Source: Zonotrichia leucophrys gambelii (taxonomy: Eukaryota > Chordata > Aves > Passeriformes > Passerellidae). From it: a DNA stretch of 64,000 nt. Location: the NCBI RefSeq assembly GCF_028769735.1, contig NC_088173.1:64955421-65019420 (forward strand), read 5' to 3'. The notes below the pieces were generated by a model. It was not told the DNA's origin. It saw only the letters and a program-made list of their open reading frames with translations, and ran no database searches. The translations under genes were made by a program, and so were the position numbers. Below are positions 1 through 12,828 of this stretch, in pieces (position 1 is the first letter of the stretch; each line of letters starts with the position of its first letter).

Positions 1-2070
1 AGCTGAGATTATGCAACGGTCGACCTGTCTGTAAAACAGGGCAGTTGATGTTTACCTGCATCCCCAGCACAGGAGTCCACAATGAATGTTTGCAAGGCAG
101 TTGGAGGACTTTGGATGAGTGACTGTGCAGTACACAGATAGGCTCTAGAGCCTCCTCAGCAAGGAGCAGCAGCAGCCAGGGCCTCCACGTGTCTGTGCAC
201 AGCCCCACGTGCCCACCAACAGCTTTCCCAAAGGAATGTTGTGGTTCCAAACGTGCACCAAACACAGCCCACTGCTAAATATTGAACCTCACCCTACAGT
301 GCCCACCCTACAGAGGTGTTTGGCGTATGAAAAGAAGGAAATGGTTTTTGCACTGGGCATACAAATCCAGGCTAGACACCTGCTGTGGGTCTTCCTGGCC
401 TTGGTTTCATCCTATCAGAGCATGAAAATATATCTGCTCAAATGTGTCACCTGTACCTAACAACATTAACTTCAGAGGTCCCTGCCCCTGCAGCTGTCTG
501 ATGCTGCCAGTGTGACATTATTTCCCAAGCTCCATGGGAGGCAGGAAAGTGAAGTGACTGTAGGCACAGGAAGCTGTTTAGGGCAAGGTTTGGTAGAAGG
601 TCTTTGCCTTCAGCTGCTCCCACTCTCACTTTTATGACCTGATTTCTCAAAGAGCCTCTTGGATCTAGGGAAAAATCCAGGCTGTTTATTTGCTGTGCCT
701 ACCTGGGATTTGAAATACACTTTGAAAATATGGCCCAAATATCTATTCCATAACTAAAAAGAGGAAAAAATGTATTTCTTGGAGTTATAATTGTCAAGGA
801 AATGCTGGTGTCTTTGTTATCTGAGGCAGAGCCCTTGAGACTTCTCACGTCTATATTTTGCTGAGAGGCACTATCCTCCCATATGGCTCAGGAAAACAAG
901 GCAGTCAAAGCAAAGACTGAGGGAATCGTAGGGTAGCAGTGATAACATCTTCTGTGGGGCTTATAGTGACCTCATTGCTTTGCACTGTGATTTGGTTGGC
1001 TGTTTTGAAAAAGATAGAGTGAATAAACCAGGGGGAAACAAGCAGCCCATCCGTTTGAGGAAAACGACAAGAGAAATTCTTTCTAGGAGCTTGTTTCTGT
1101 AAAAATGAGAACCTTTAGCTGTCTGCAAAGGATGGGCTTGAGCTGGCAACAAGCTTTGAAGGTGGAAGACAGCATGAGCGTTGGGGTTCTGCTGCCTTTG
1201 AAGCCATCTTTGTGCCAGAGAGAGCTGGAGCTTCTCTGGAAAAAAAACCCAAAAAATTCAGGCTGGTGTTTCACAGAGAGAGCTGATAAGAGCAAGTGGA
1301 GATAAACAGGTGTCTTAAAATGCCTTCTGTATATCCAGGCCAGGATGAAAAAATGGGAGCTCTTTTCTCTGCTGACTGTAAAATCAGGAAGCAACATCTG
1401 CAAAGTAGAAGTTATGTTAATGTTTGGTAGGGTCCCATCCACTCTGGCTGAGGTCTCCTTTTTTCTAGGTGATTCACATTATCCACAGCCTCCACCCTCC
1501 TCTCCTGCTTGAAGAATTCCAGTTTCCAAGCTGTCAGCCCCACTGCATAAAGGAAGAGGCTGGCTCAATTTGTTAAGACCACGCTGAACATTTATAGCAT
1601 AGAATGAAAAAGTAAAGGTGAAATGTGCAGCCCAGGGCTCCCAGTTCTTTCTTGTGTGCTCCTGGGAATGGAATTTTTGTCCATTGGACTTGAGCTGCTC
1701 TAAAAAGCATAGAACAAAAGCTGATCTTAAAAGTGATCTGCAAAGGAATAAATGGCAGGCTCACTCTTTGTTATTCATGTATGGTGCTCAAAGAGCACTT
1801 GAAATGGTTGAGATTTTCTGCTGAACATTTTCTTTATTTTAAATTCTGCTTGGGTTTTGTAGGGTTTGGGTATTTGTTTTAGCAGTGGTTCAAGCATATG
1901 CCCTCCTGAAAAACGTTATGGCTGGCTGGGAAACCCATACATTAATAACATGAGGGGACACATGAGAGTGAAATGGGCAGAAATGGGAAAAGCTGGGTGC
2001 TTGGAGGGGTGATATGCTCCAAGAGGCAGCCTGGCTTTTGTCTCTTTCTTAATTTTATTCCTGCCTGCCC
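1..2070. other. Unique non-coding sequence, no gene recognised
   Basis: I see no repeat family, RNA gene or convincing exon here. Open frames are short (120 codons or fewer), overlap on opposite strands, and show no recognisable domain. Base composition is ordinary for bird intergenic or intronic DNA, about 45% GC by eye. Confidence 0.6.
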
Positions 2071-2330
2071 TGTGCTCTGTGCCACACGATTTACTCACTG
2101 AATCATGCTCAGCAGCTGTATTCACAAGCTGGCATAAATTTATTTTCATCTGCTGGCCAATTACACCAACTGCCTCAAGTGTTGTTTATTTTCTTCTGTT
2201 GCATCCTCTTGAGTTACTGTTAACAGTGTCCCTTTTGAGTAGAGATGGGCTTTTTGGCACGGGGGCCTGTCGGCCTGCCAAACTAATGGACCATATCTGT
2301 TATTTAACTTGTTGTAAAGGCTCCAGTTTC
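2071..2330. promoter_or_regulatory. Conserved-looking non-coding island (candidate)
   Basis: This AT-rich stretch has no simple repeat, no transposon match and no long frame, and it contains homeodomain-type ATTA/TAAT cores and long CpG-free runs. That is the look of many vertebrate conserved non-coding elements. It is judged on texture alone; conservation cannot be seen from one genome. Confidence 0.2.
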
Positions 2331-2700
2331 AGGACAGCTTGCAGTTGCTGTGGCCACCTGTAGCACATTGGCAGGGCTGGAGGCCACTGCCCATGTGGGA
2401 CGTGTCAGCCCAGCTCAAGAGGGTCCCTTGGCACCGACCTGCCCACAGGGGACACCTTTGGGCTTTGCCTTTTTGGGGAACAAGGACACCCTGCCCTTCT
2501 GGGGCTGTGTCACCTCCCTGGGCTGTGCCAGGGGAGCCTCACTGCCCACGAGGTGCCAGCCCACAGCTGCTCTGGAGGCTCCTCTGGCCAGAGAGGGACC
2601 TGACCATGGGAGGCAAGAGCCCCACAAGGCAACAGCCCCTGAATGCCCAGGACTGGGGAAGAGGTTCAGTTAAAGGAGGAATTAGCCTGAAAAGCTGATT
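2331..2700. other. GC-rich patch with overlapping chance frames
   Basis: GC content rises sharply compared with the flanks. Two overlapping + frames (2339-2698 and 2350-2673) and a minus frame (2415-2627) are all open. Being open in several frames at once points to low stop-codon density rather than coding. No domain or known protein is recognisable. Confidence 0.5.
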
Positions 2701-4172
2701 AGGGAAAGGACACCTTTCATGCAGTGCAGCTGTAACTCTGCCCCATTTTGAGAGGAATCTGTGTGTGCTAGTGAGACCAGCAGGGATGAGCTCCTACCTT
2801 TGCAGGATGCTTTGGGCACACAGCACTTGCACCCTGCAGGGTCTCCTCTGATTATTGCTCTTATCTTTGTAGGATCTGCACTTGTGCTCCTAAGCTAGGC
2901 CTCATAACCACATTTGCCTGTTTCAAGGGAAAAGTGGCCCTTGTGTTTGCAAACTGAGGTTTGGCTCCTATTTAAAAAGAAATCATCCTAAACAAGAGCC
3001 CTGCAAGCGTTACTGCAGGAACAATGGCTCTGCAAGTGCCACAGCAAATGCTGCCTCTCCTTGCCAATGCAATCTGGACAGGACAACGTCTTTCCATAAC
3101 TATTTGGCCACATGCCTGAGGTTTGTAGGCTAAAAGTGTTCACAGATGAGCATGACAAGCAAACTCAGCAGCCTTGAGGGGTGAGATCTTCATTCCCTTT
3201 GAGTCACTTTCATGAGAAACCCCGTGTGATCCCATGGCAGAGGGGCCTCATTTCTAGACGTGCTTTTGGCTCCTTGACAGCCATGACTCTGCTGGACGCA
3301 GGAGCTGCCTGCATCCTTTTAAGAGCCACAGTTTCACTGGGTGTTTGCCTTTGCTTGGAGGCCTGTGGCAAAAAACTGTGCCCTGAAAGCATCCTCTGAG
3401 GCGTTTGCCTTTTTCTGTGCCCCAGAGAGGGGCAGGACACTGCAGCAAACCTGGGCCTTGTGCTGCCAAGTTCGGAGTCATTTTCTTCTCCCGAGTGCTC
3501 GAGGCACTCTGGAGCAGAAGTTGCACTGGAGGCTCACCCACAGCCCTCAGAAATAAACAATAGACAGGAAAGACCCTAAGAGACTCCTGTCTCCCCTTTG
3601 TCAGCTGGAGTCCCACTGAAACCACGAAGGGAGCTTCCTTCCAAGACCCCTTCTTTTCCTCCTGCTCAAGACTGCAAAAGAGTGTGTGAGGGTTTGGGTC
3701 CATTACACATCTGCAAGACACTTGGCTGCAGAGAGCCAAGGCTGTTTTACTCAGTGGGGGTGAGGTGGTTAATGACTAACTTGTAAAACCGCTCGCTGCA
3801 TGGGTGAACCTGAGTAGGTGTTTTCAGAAACAGCTGAGCCAGTTTCCCCTGTCAGGATGGGCTTGGGTGCCAGCCAACTTTCCTGTCACACTCTCTGCTT
3901 GCAAAACTTTGTGGGGTTGAGTTTTGGTTTCTGAAACCTGTCAGGCACAACTAAAACGCAGAAGTGGCATTGCTTGGGTTTGCAGGACTCCGTAACAACA
4001 TTCTGTAAGAAGTACAAGTCAAAATACCACTGCCAAAAATACTACTGCATCCATGATTACACACTGGTTATACTAGGAGCAGAAGCCCAAATCCATCTGG
4101 AAGATGGTTGTCATACCAAGGGCTCAAGGGTCTGTACAAAGTGTCTGGAAATCCAGATTTGAGAATGGGTGG
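2701..4172. other. Unique non-coding sequence, no gene recognised
   Basis: No repeat family or RNA gene is seen. A 161-codon minus-strand frame at 3254-3739 overlaps frames on both strands in the same GC-richer area. It has no recognisable domain and is treated as chance. Confidence 0.55.
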
Positions 4173-4205
4173 GAGCTCTAGGATGTCATTTTGACATCCT
4201 AGCTC
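4173..4205. repeat. Short inverted repeat (hairpin)
   Basis: An 11-bp perfect stem, CTAGGATGTCA (4178-4188) with TGACATCCTAG (4192-4202), surrounds a three-base TTT loop. GAGC at 4173-4176 and GCTC at 4202-4205 could extend the stem with a two-base bulge. It is too short for a microRNA precursor. Its function is unknown. Confidence 0.8.
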
Positions 4206-5902
4206 TTAATAACCTACATTGTAAAACTTCCAGTATATTTAAGCATTTTGTATGAAAATCTTTCTGTAAAGGGTTGTCCCTCAGACACAAATTTGCTCAG
4301 AAAAACACTTGGCAGTTCAGGTCTCTGCCTCTTAGGACAACATGTGGCCCAGAGATGGAGAAAGTTCTTCATGATCCATGAGGCAGACAGCTTCACAGCT
4401 TTTCTTTCACTGGACTCATTACCTGGGAACAGTTACAGGTGAGTCAGATTTCGTGCACAGGCCTGATTTGGCCCATGGAATACAGTGTGCCCAGGCCTTG
4501 TCCTCCAGGCTGTTGAACCTGCCACAGCCCCTGACACTGTTTTTCCTGCACAGAGCAGAGATTTCTAGAGCAATTGGTTCTCTTATAAAACTGGAAATAG
4601 GAGTTTCCACCCACTGATACTATTAATAAGTAGATAGTAGTGGCCTTGAACTGGAATCCCTGCTGTTCTTGATGCCACTGGAAGACTACATGGTTGTTAC
4701 AGTCCCATCATGGAGCCTGTGGGTGTGAAAGATGTTGAGCCACTTATGTTGGGCCATTTCTCTTTCATTCTTATCACACTTGAGCACTTGTGAGTCAGAG
4801 GTCTGTCTCTTGCTTTCTTCCCTTCTCTCACTCTCCCTCTGCAGGCTGAAATTGGGGGGTTTCTGGTGGACCTTGTCACATTTGAAATTTGGCCATGCAG
4901 AATGAAATATTTAAGTGGTGTCAGGCTGCTAGTTGTCCTGTCTCCTGCCCATGTTCTGGGTGGCAGGTGGGTATGAATTGTGCATAGTTATGCTTTTTGC
5001 AAGGAACCTGTGCCATGGCCAGGGGAAAGCCAACCCACAGATGGAGCAGCCAGCTTCTGGTGTCACTGCACGTGGGGACACACCCCACCATCAGCTCTTT
5101 GCAGCCTGCAGGGCTCATGCAGTCACTTGGCACACAAATGCCACTCCAGGTCTCTGATCAGCATTTCTCTCCACAAAATTTGAGGGTGTGCAATGGACTT
5201 TTAATTTTGTTCTCTGCCCTCTCCTGATAAATGATATCACTCTTTGTTTCAAAGCCTCTGGCCTGGAATTTTCAGACAATTATTCACAATTATTCAATTC
5301 TTTTTCTGTGTATGGCTAGGATGATTTCTCCCACATAAATTAATCTGTGTTTATTGATACTGACTTTTAACTGTGGCTTCATTGCCTGGCTATTCATTGT
5401 CATCTTTCCACCATAACTCACATTTAGGCTTAGATCAGAAAATCTTGAATAACTTTTAATACTTGATCATTGGTCATTTCCCCCCTCACTCATTCTCTTT
5501 CCAGATGACTGTGATTGCACTAATCACCTGAAATTCCAGCACAGGTTACAAGGTGTTGGGGGACTTTCCAAGAACTCTTCTTCTGTTATATATGTCAGAA
5601 TGTACAAATAGATGCAAAAATATGGAGCCATATGTGGATGTGTGCATTCATACCATCCTTTATTCTTCTTTTAAATTACTATGTTTTACAGTAAGAGTTT
5701 TTTATAGCCCATGACAATAAATTATTTGGAGACTTTACCAATAATCAATGTTTTTCAGAACCCAGGTGCAGTGAATCAACCCAGCTGCTCTGTCCCTCAT
5801 GGTTGGCAATCCCTCCAAAATATCTGATAGAATTTTGAGGTACAACTTTGCAAAAACTATGCTTCCATTGATTGATTGATTTTTCCATTGAACAATCTGT
5901 TG
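4206..5902. other. Unique non-coding sequence, no gene recognised
   Basis: This stretch becomes AT-rich from about 5200. A short ATTG run (about 5867-5882) is the only simple repeat. I see no transposon match and no convincing exon. Confidence 0.55.
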
Positions 5903-6175
5903 GCAGAATCACAGACACACTGGTTGGGAGGGACCTCTGGTGATCCCTAATCCAGCCTCCATCCAAAGCAGGCCACAAGAGCTGAGGCCAGCGCTGCCTT
6001 TGTGCCACCTGCTCTGGAAAACCTCCAGGGGTGGATTTCACACCCCATCTCCAGCTGCAGGTCCCAAAGCTGCCAGGCTGAGCCTTGAGCTGCAGCTGGG
6101 AACTTCCTGTGCTCCCCTTTATTGCTGCCTCTTGCTCTACCCTCTACCACTGGCAAGAAGAGTTTGTTTCCATTA
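5903..6175 (-). mobile_element. CR1 LINE 3' fragment, old copy
   Basis: The + strand reads as the antisense of a CR1 LINE 3' end. An AGAATCACAGA-type tail is followed by the TTGGGAGGGACCTCTGG block, the CTCCAGGGGTGGA block, and then a stretch resembling GGAACTTCCTGTGCT. The order and spacing fit the avian CR1 3' region. The 5' part and the reverse transcriptase are missing, as is usual for 5'-truncated CR1. Divergence from the consensus is high, so this is an old insertion. Recognised from memory of CR1 consensus; the subfamily is not determined. Confidence 0.75.
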
Positions 6176-6817
6176 CTTATGGCTTTTCTTTCAGTAGTTT
6201 CAGTTTTTGGATTCTCCATCCTTGAAGAGACTTAAAAGTGGAGCAAGCAGCTCTGAAGGTGACCCTATTTCAAACAAGGGTTGGCATAGGGATCTCCAGA
6301 GGTGCCTTGCATCCTAAATTATTTCATGATTTTGCAATTAGGCTGAACTCTAATAGGTTCCTCCACAAGAGACATCAGTCCAAGGTGACATACTGGGAGG
6401 TGTCATCTACTAAAGCACAGTTCTGGCATCCCAGGTACTGTTGGAAATCTTCCAGGCATGTAGACTTGAGGATCCCTGGCACGGTGGAGCAATGCAAACA
6501 GGCAGCCTGTCCATGTGTCCTGTTCGTGTTTCTGGGACGTGCCTGTCTTGAGCAAGAAGCTGTAAATTGATATTTTGCCACTCTCTTATCTTGGATTGCC
6601 AGTCCATTTCTGGATCTGGTAGTTTTTATAATAACATGGTGTCTGGAAGACAAGGCTCATGTCAGCCCTTACCAACAGGGCATTCTCCTGGAGATAAAGA
6701 GCTGGGAAGCAGCATGGAGGAGCACAGAATCCTATCAGAGCCAGCAGCAAAACACTTAAATGCTGAAATAATTCAACATCTGCTTGGAGCAAGAGCTGCC
6801 CATATGAAAGACACTGA

Positions 6818-6930
6818 TCTGTCACAGACTTTCAGGTTGCAAGGGACTGTGATGTTCTTTCAGTCTGACCTCCCCCATGTTCAACCACACAACATCATTT
6901 TCTATCAAGCTCAGGGATTCCAAATGAATT
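6818..6930 (-). mobile_element. Ancient CR1/L3-like LINE 3' fragment
   Basis: The run CACAGACTTTCAGGTTGCAA followed by a CAGTCTGACCTCCC block resembles the antisense 3' end of the old CR1/L3-type LINEs of reptiles, whose consensus reads roughly 'tagactttaaggtcagaagggacc...ctagtctgacctcc'. Only about 110 bp remain and the match is imperfect, so confidence is moderate. Confidence 0.45.
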
Positions 6931-9291
6931 TGTGTTAAAACTCTTAAATGAAGGACTGAAGGACCTAATTTCTGGGAGATCCTCACAGCTGGGAAAAATA
7001 CTCTGTATTTCAGTGCTTTAATTGGGCTTCCACCCTCTGGGTTTGTGTTGGGGGCTTGTTTTCATTTGCTGGGTTTTGTTTTGTTTTATTTCTTTCTGGA
7101 TTAAGCATTCTTCTACTGCCAGGGTAAGTTTGGTTTCCAAGAAATATTTTGACTAACTTTCTCACCTTTCTAATATCCTCAATAGAACCCAGAATAACTA
7201 TTTGTGGCTGGGCTGTAGACATTGCAGATAACCTTGACCTTTGCTTGTTTCTGCTAATGGTGATCCTCTGTAAAACAGATAATTCCCCTTCCCTCCCTCT
7301 CACAGGTGTTGGCTGTTCAAAAAAAGAGACCATTAACATTTCTCAAATTCTACAGAGGGAAGCCAATATTAAAGCAGTCAAAGATCAGAGGCTGGATATT
7401 GCATTCCCAAACATGGTTTAGTGCAGCAATCTTATCTATAGAAACTAAATTCTCTGATAGCACTGGAAGATATGAGCTCTATTTTCATATATGGATATTG
7501 TTGTTCTGCATGAAAAGGGGTCATCTAAAAATGGTTGTGTACATCAATAACTGCATACACTTGAAAAAGAGAAGGTATTTGGTGAGAGTAGGGGTTAATT
7601 GTTTCACTTGTAAGGGACCTTGGGATAGGCACTGCAGACCTTGTTAAGAGTACTTCTCATAGGAAAAGGCTTTTAAAAATGTAAAAACAGAAGCTGGTCT
7701 GTTTGAGTCAGTTCATCTGTTTACTCTAGATGGGTCTTTTACTTGTAATGGAGCCAGTCATCTCAGCTATCAGCCACACCATTTACAGTCAAAGGCTAGA
7801 CCAAAATAGCTCCTAGGTCCTCCTGATTTTCTATTTCTGTCAATGATCTGCTTAAATGCTGACTGTCCCACTGAGGACTCTCGGATCAATCTAACTGGCT
7901 GAGCATCACTGAGCTGCACGGTGGAGAGGATCACCTCTCTGTATTTGAAATAAACGTGTGTGAGGTGTCCTTGGTGGCAGGCCTGGCCCTGCAGGCCGTG
8001 GCTGGGGCCTGGTCTGGGCTCCACCTCAGACAGGGCTGGGGTCCCCACACTGCTGCTCTGGGGTGCCAAGGGCTGTGCAGGGATGGGTCAGGGTTAGGGG
8101 ATGCTCCCCCTGTGCCTCCTGCCATGCTGGAGGCACCAGGGTGGATTCCCTGTCCTGCAATGACTCCGTGCTGTGGGAGCGCTCTCAGCCACGGGTCAGG
8201 GAGCAGCCCCTGCCCTCAGCTCAGCTGAGGCCATTGCCTGAAGGCCTGAGCAGGCGCTCCCTGCTCTCCACCGTTTCTGGCTATTCATAAGTGATGTAGG
8301 TGGCTTTATTTATCTGCTGCTCCACACACAGTGCAGAGCTGGTATTTGGGCTTGAGCAGCAGCCCAGAAATCCATCCACATTTCCATACACAGGGGCTGA
8401 AAGGCTAATGCCTTTGCCTTTCTGCTGCCCTGTTGACAAGTTATCATCAGCAGAGCTGTCTCCAAGTCTGTATTGCAGAAATAATTTATCCTCTGTGGCA
8501 AAAACAGATATTGAATCAGAAATATGAGCCCTCTTCCAGATTATTCCAGGGTGAAGGCTTTGGTCATGTGTCTTGTGTATCTCCTGTAGATCATTTGTAG
8601 GTTGACAGAGAGTGGTTCAGCATTAACCAGCATTAATCAGTAATTATTTAGCTGATTAGTTTCAGGTAAGTAGAAATGCAGAAGAGGTTGGGTCCAGCTA
8701 TCAGAGTGATTCTCTGCACACCTACCTGTGTAGTGTCAAGGAGTCTCACTTCTGACTTCCAAAGCAGGAGAAGATTTTTTAAAATCTTCCCAGAGCCCAC
8801 CATTGCTGTTTATGAGATTCTGTAGACTCTAAAAGGAACTTATGAAAAACAAATATCTTCTTTATTTTTAAATGTAACCACCTAAAACTGATGAGTCCTC
8901 ATGTCATCTCTGGGGAAGGGATTGGGCCAGGTGTGTGTTTGGGAGCTGTTGGGCACATCAGGGGGATTGTGCTCAGTGGCACTGAGTGCTCACAGCCTTG
9001 GTTTTGTATGGAGAGCACATGCACACTGTGCAGTTACTTAATAAAAACCAAATCCCAGCACCTTGGGACCAGACACAAGAAAGTCCTGGTAGTCTGGTCA
9101 CAGGTCCCGTGTAAGGTCATAACTGACCATGGCAAAACAAACAAGTTCTTTAATGTTGTTATGTATTACTTTAATTAATTACACACTGAGAAATCCCACT
9201 GATAACCTAGGTCTCTCCTGGGTTAGTAATTACAAAAACTGCTTTGGCAAGATCATAAGGAATTTTTGTTCTTCCTTTCCTTCTTCCTTTT
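6931..9291. other. Unique non-coding sequence with a GC-rich patch
   Basis: No gene or repeat family is recognised. 7970-8275 is distinctly GC-rich, with overlapping frames on both strands that look like chance. 8620-8670 is AT-rich with repeated ATTAA/TAAT cores and ends in a strong splice-donor-like TTTCAG|GTAAGT at about 8661-8670, without a convincing acceptor upstream. Confidence 0.5.
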
Positions 9292-9453
9292 TCCTTCCCT
9301 TCCCTTCCCTTCCCTTCCCTTCCCTTCCCTTCCCTTCCCTTCCTTTTTCCCTTCCCTTCCCTTCCCTTCCCTTCCCTTCCTTTCCCTTCCCTTCCCTTCC
9401 CTTCCCTTCCCTTCCCTTCCCTTCCCTTCCTTTCCCTTCCTTTCCCTTCCCTT
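9292..9453. repeat. (TTCCC)n / (GGGAA)n pentanucleotide array
   Basis: About 160 bp, roughly 32 units, of TTCCC on the + strand, interrupted by a few TTTCCC or TTTTTCCC variants. A looser pyrimidine-rich lead-in starts near 9270. Every frame is open because the unit contains no stop, which produces artefactual frames at 9129-9707 (+) and 9207-9554 (-). The minus strand is a string of GGG runs two bases apart, a textbook G-quadruplex pattern. The tract is also homopurine/homopyrimidine, which favours triplex DNA. Confidence 0.97.
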
Positions 9454-12400
9454 ATTTTAGAAGAAAAAATAACAGGTTCTGGCATTTTCCCACCCACCCA
9501 TCTTGGATTGCATTCAAAAGTGCTGTGTTCAGGACAGTATTTTATTTTTGCCAAAAGGGAAAAATTTGGATAGCATTGTGGAATATGGGTGTGTTTTGTC
9601 TCTTCCTTCTGCTGAGGACATGCCCTATGTTTTTGTTAATGGTGTTCTTCCTGTTTTGGGCTTTTCTGGTATCCTATCAACAATATACCACACAATATAT
9701 TAATTAGCAGTGTTAGTTATAGGCAGTGTGTAAACAGATTTTTTTCTCAAAAGTTCTGCCTCTGATACATGACAAAAGAGATTTATTAAATGGGTAACAA
9801 CCCCCAGCCCACGCAGTGTGCAAATTAAAACCTTAATTACTTTGCACCAGTAACTTTCCCGGTGTTATCCTACATATCATTCCAGTGGCATCAGTGCAGG
9901 ATGGAAAAGGAATGGGAATATCAGTTTTATTTGATTATATGATATGGAGAAAACTTGTGTGGCATCACTGGTCTGAATTTAATAGCATGGGCTCATCTGA
10001 TGGGCTGCTTCATTGCTCTTCACTGACCTATCCTGCAGCTGAGGACACAGGAGGTCTGAGCAGACTTTTCCTCTGTCTCTCTCAGAAAAAGGAAAAGCAT
10101 TTGCCAAGGATATCTGCACTCAGAAAAAAAAAAAAAAAAAACCAAAAACAAAAACCAAACCACATTTGTGAAGTTATCCTCTCTCTGGGAACAGCTTTGG
10201 TTTAAGGTGTTTGGTTTTTGTAAGCCCTACTTTTAGTGGAGAAAGTACCCCATGGTTGCCCAAGGTACCTGAGAACTGGGCAACCTGCAGGCCCTTAACA
10301 ATGTCTGGAGACTGTGAGTGCACCTCATCAGCAAATTTATTGCATTTTTCTGTCCTTTCCCATGCAGGGGTGGTTGGGTGCCCCTGGCACACTGCCTGCT
10401 CCAGAGGTCATGGGGCGTTCTGGAGGGATGGGTGGTCACCAGGTGAACAGGTTGAAGATAAATAAATAAATAAGTGCCTGGGGGGGTGTATCAAATTCAG
10501 GTCTCTGTGTGTGGGACAGGGGAGAGCACGGCAGGCAGAACGGACGGGAACAGATTTTGTTTAAATTTAGCTGCAGTGTTGTGGTTGGAAAAGGCTGATG
10601 AGAACTTGGCACTTAACTCCTCACCTCGCAGGGCTGTCAGCCTCCAAACACAGCACTGCTGCTGCACAGCCTGGGCAAACACCCTCTAAATAACCTCTTC
10701 CCTCCTGCAGGCTGTTTTGCTGAGCTGTTCTGTTTCTTAGCATCCACAACAGTGGCCAACAATTTAGCACGTGGAGGGGGGAAGTCCCACACCAGAAGCA
10801 GGTGGATCATGGGCTGCTGTGAACGTCCCTGTCAGGCAACCACCCTCTGCAATTCTGGGTATGTTCCATGACTCCCCTCCCACCCTGTGGTCCAGGCAGG
10901 AGATACACCAGGTAAGACAGGCCCATCTCCCATCTCTTGAAGCCAACTGCACCGTGAGGCCACTCTGGAATGCACAGGAGCTGATCCCAGCTGCCCCTTC
11001 TCCTTGCTCTGTCCCAGCCCTCTCGCTGCCCAGGGCAGGTGGGCTCTGGGCTTGTTGTTGACAGCTGTTTATCTCCTCAGCTCCACTTCCATGCCAAGCC
11101 CCTCTGCTTGTCTTCTGGGATATGATGCCTCCAGTGCAACCTCAGGTCAGGGAAAGCTGGCACGAGATTTTGGCATCTGACGACTCCAGGTCCCCCATGA
11201 CTACACCCCTGTGCAGGTCTGTGAACTTTCCAACTCACAGCAAGTAAGAGGGGCACTGGAAACTGTGCTGCCATCAGCTTCCTGTCTGCAGGGAAATTGT
11301 GGATTCCCCAAACTGGTATTTTGCCAGAAAGTTACAGGGAAAACATTACCTTCCCCAAAACTAGGAGAATGCTGTGCTCATCTGCACCCCAGGGAGAAGG
11401 GAAGCAAGCAAAGAGAAAAACCTTGTTCTCTATCCATCCTTCCCACCCCAAAGGAAACAGTCTTCTGAGTTTCCCTATGCTGGCACATCACAAACACCAG
11501 TAATGTAATTTTTTCCTAGCTACATCCTGAGCCTCTGACTTTCACAATGAAAATGCCAGTGCTGTCCCTGTCACCATCTGCAAACCTGCTAACCATGGCT
11601 GCTGTCCCCACTCATGGGATGGGGACAGGGCTGTCTATTTTGTGTGGTCCTACAGAAAGCACATCAACTCCAGTGGAAACAAGCAATGGATTTCACTGGA
11701 GAGGAGTGCTGCAGACTGCCATCTCATCATGGCTGTTTGCCATGCTGCTACATTTGTTTTATTTTTGGTGACAGAATTAATGACCCCTCAAATGAGCATT
11801 TAAAGCTTTCTTTATTTTTGAGTTTAATTGGAAAAAATAAAGGTCTTTTCAAAAAGTTGTGTGCCCCTGTTTTGTGAAGTAACAACGTGGTTTTCATCCC
11901 CTGTCCTTCCAGGTTACATCCACCATGCCCAGTGTTTGTTTTCTGCCCCAGGTATTCAATTGCAGAGTGTGTTAAGCACCCTGAAGAAAGAATCCTCACT
12001 TGTGTCTGTGCTGCTCAGCTCAGGTCAGCAGGGCTTGCAATAGAGCTGGACCTTGAAATGGACCTTGGGTGTGTTGCTGGTATCTTTAGACCTTCTTCCA
12101 GGAAAGGAAGGAGAACGCTTGGTCTCTCCTCTCTGTGCCAAGATGAAACCAAAATGGTGCACTGCAAAATGAATAATTGCTTCTGGTCTGAAGTTTTTGG
12201 AAGCCTAATGCTGAAAATATGAAGGTTTAGGACAGTGTTTTTGTTCACACTGTAATGGCCAGGACTTGTGTTCTCACTGAGGCTGCAGGGCTAAATTCCA
12301 GTGCATTGAGGGAGCTGGGTTGTTACTGCACTCCCAGTTTTTAAGTCCCTTTTCCCTCTCTTCCTCCCTGCACAAGAGACGAGCCCAGCTGCCTGCCTGG
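9454..12400. other. Unique non-coding sequence with short simple repeats
   Basis: No gene is recognised. An 18-A run lies at 10124-10141, followed by CCAAAAACAAAAACC-type A-rich sequence. A short AAAT repeat lies at 10458-10473. The A run has no recognisable gene copy in front of it and reads as a simple repeat, not a retrocopy tail. Confidence 0.55.
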
Positions 12401-12828
12401 GGAGCAGACCTCTGTCAAAGCAGCTCACTGATAAATGAAAGCCCCTGTGCTGGGATGATGAGGAACTCTGCGGCCGTGGGAACCTTCAGACAAGGACACT
12501 TGAGCCTCCCCCTGCTCCAGTCCCCGTCCTGCAGCGTGACCACAACTGGGGCAGCTCGTGACTGCTCTTGGCCACGGCCCCCAGGGCCCCGAAGGTGAAA
12601 TGTGAGGACAGAGCTGAGACATGATCTCACCTGACGGACACGAGGTGGGAAAAGCTGCTGGAGCATCCTTGCACCGTGACCTTTGAGGGGCAGCATCCCC
12701 GAGCAGTGCCATGGCATGGTGGGGAATGGCACTGAGAGCTGCTGGCCATCAGGAAGGGGTCTAAGGAAAGGTGACCACCTTTCCAAAACAGAGCATCTTG
12801 CAGCTGCCTGTGGCACTGCCTTGAAAAA
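12401..12828. other. GC-rich patch with overlapping chance frames
   Basis: Two minus-strand frames (12415-12816 and 12425-12712) and a + frame (12320-12598) overlap. Sequence is GC-rich with few stops and no recognisable domain. Confidence 0.5.

Noticed and set aside
9129..9707. 192-codon + frame, the longest in the window, with a serine/proline/phenylalanine repeat
   Set aside because: It is the translation of the TTCCC array. The unit has no stop codon in any frame, and the non-repeat ends match nothing.
10124..10160. Poly-A tract as the tail of a processed pseudogene
   Set aside because: No gene-like sequence precedes it, no target-site duplication is visible, and bird CR1 rarely makes poly-A retrocopies.
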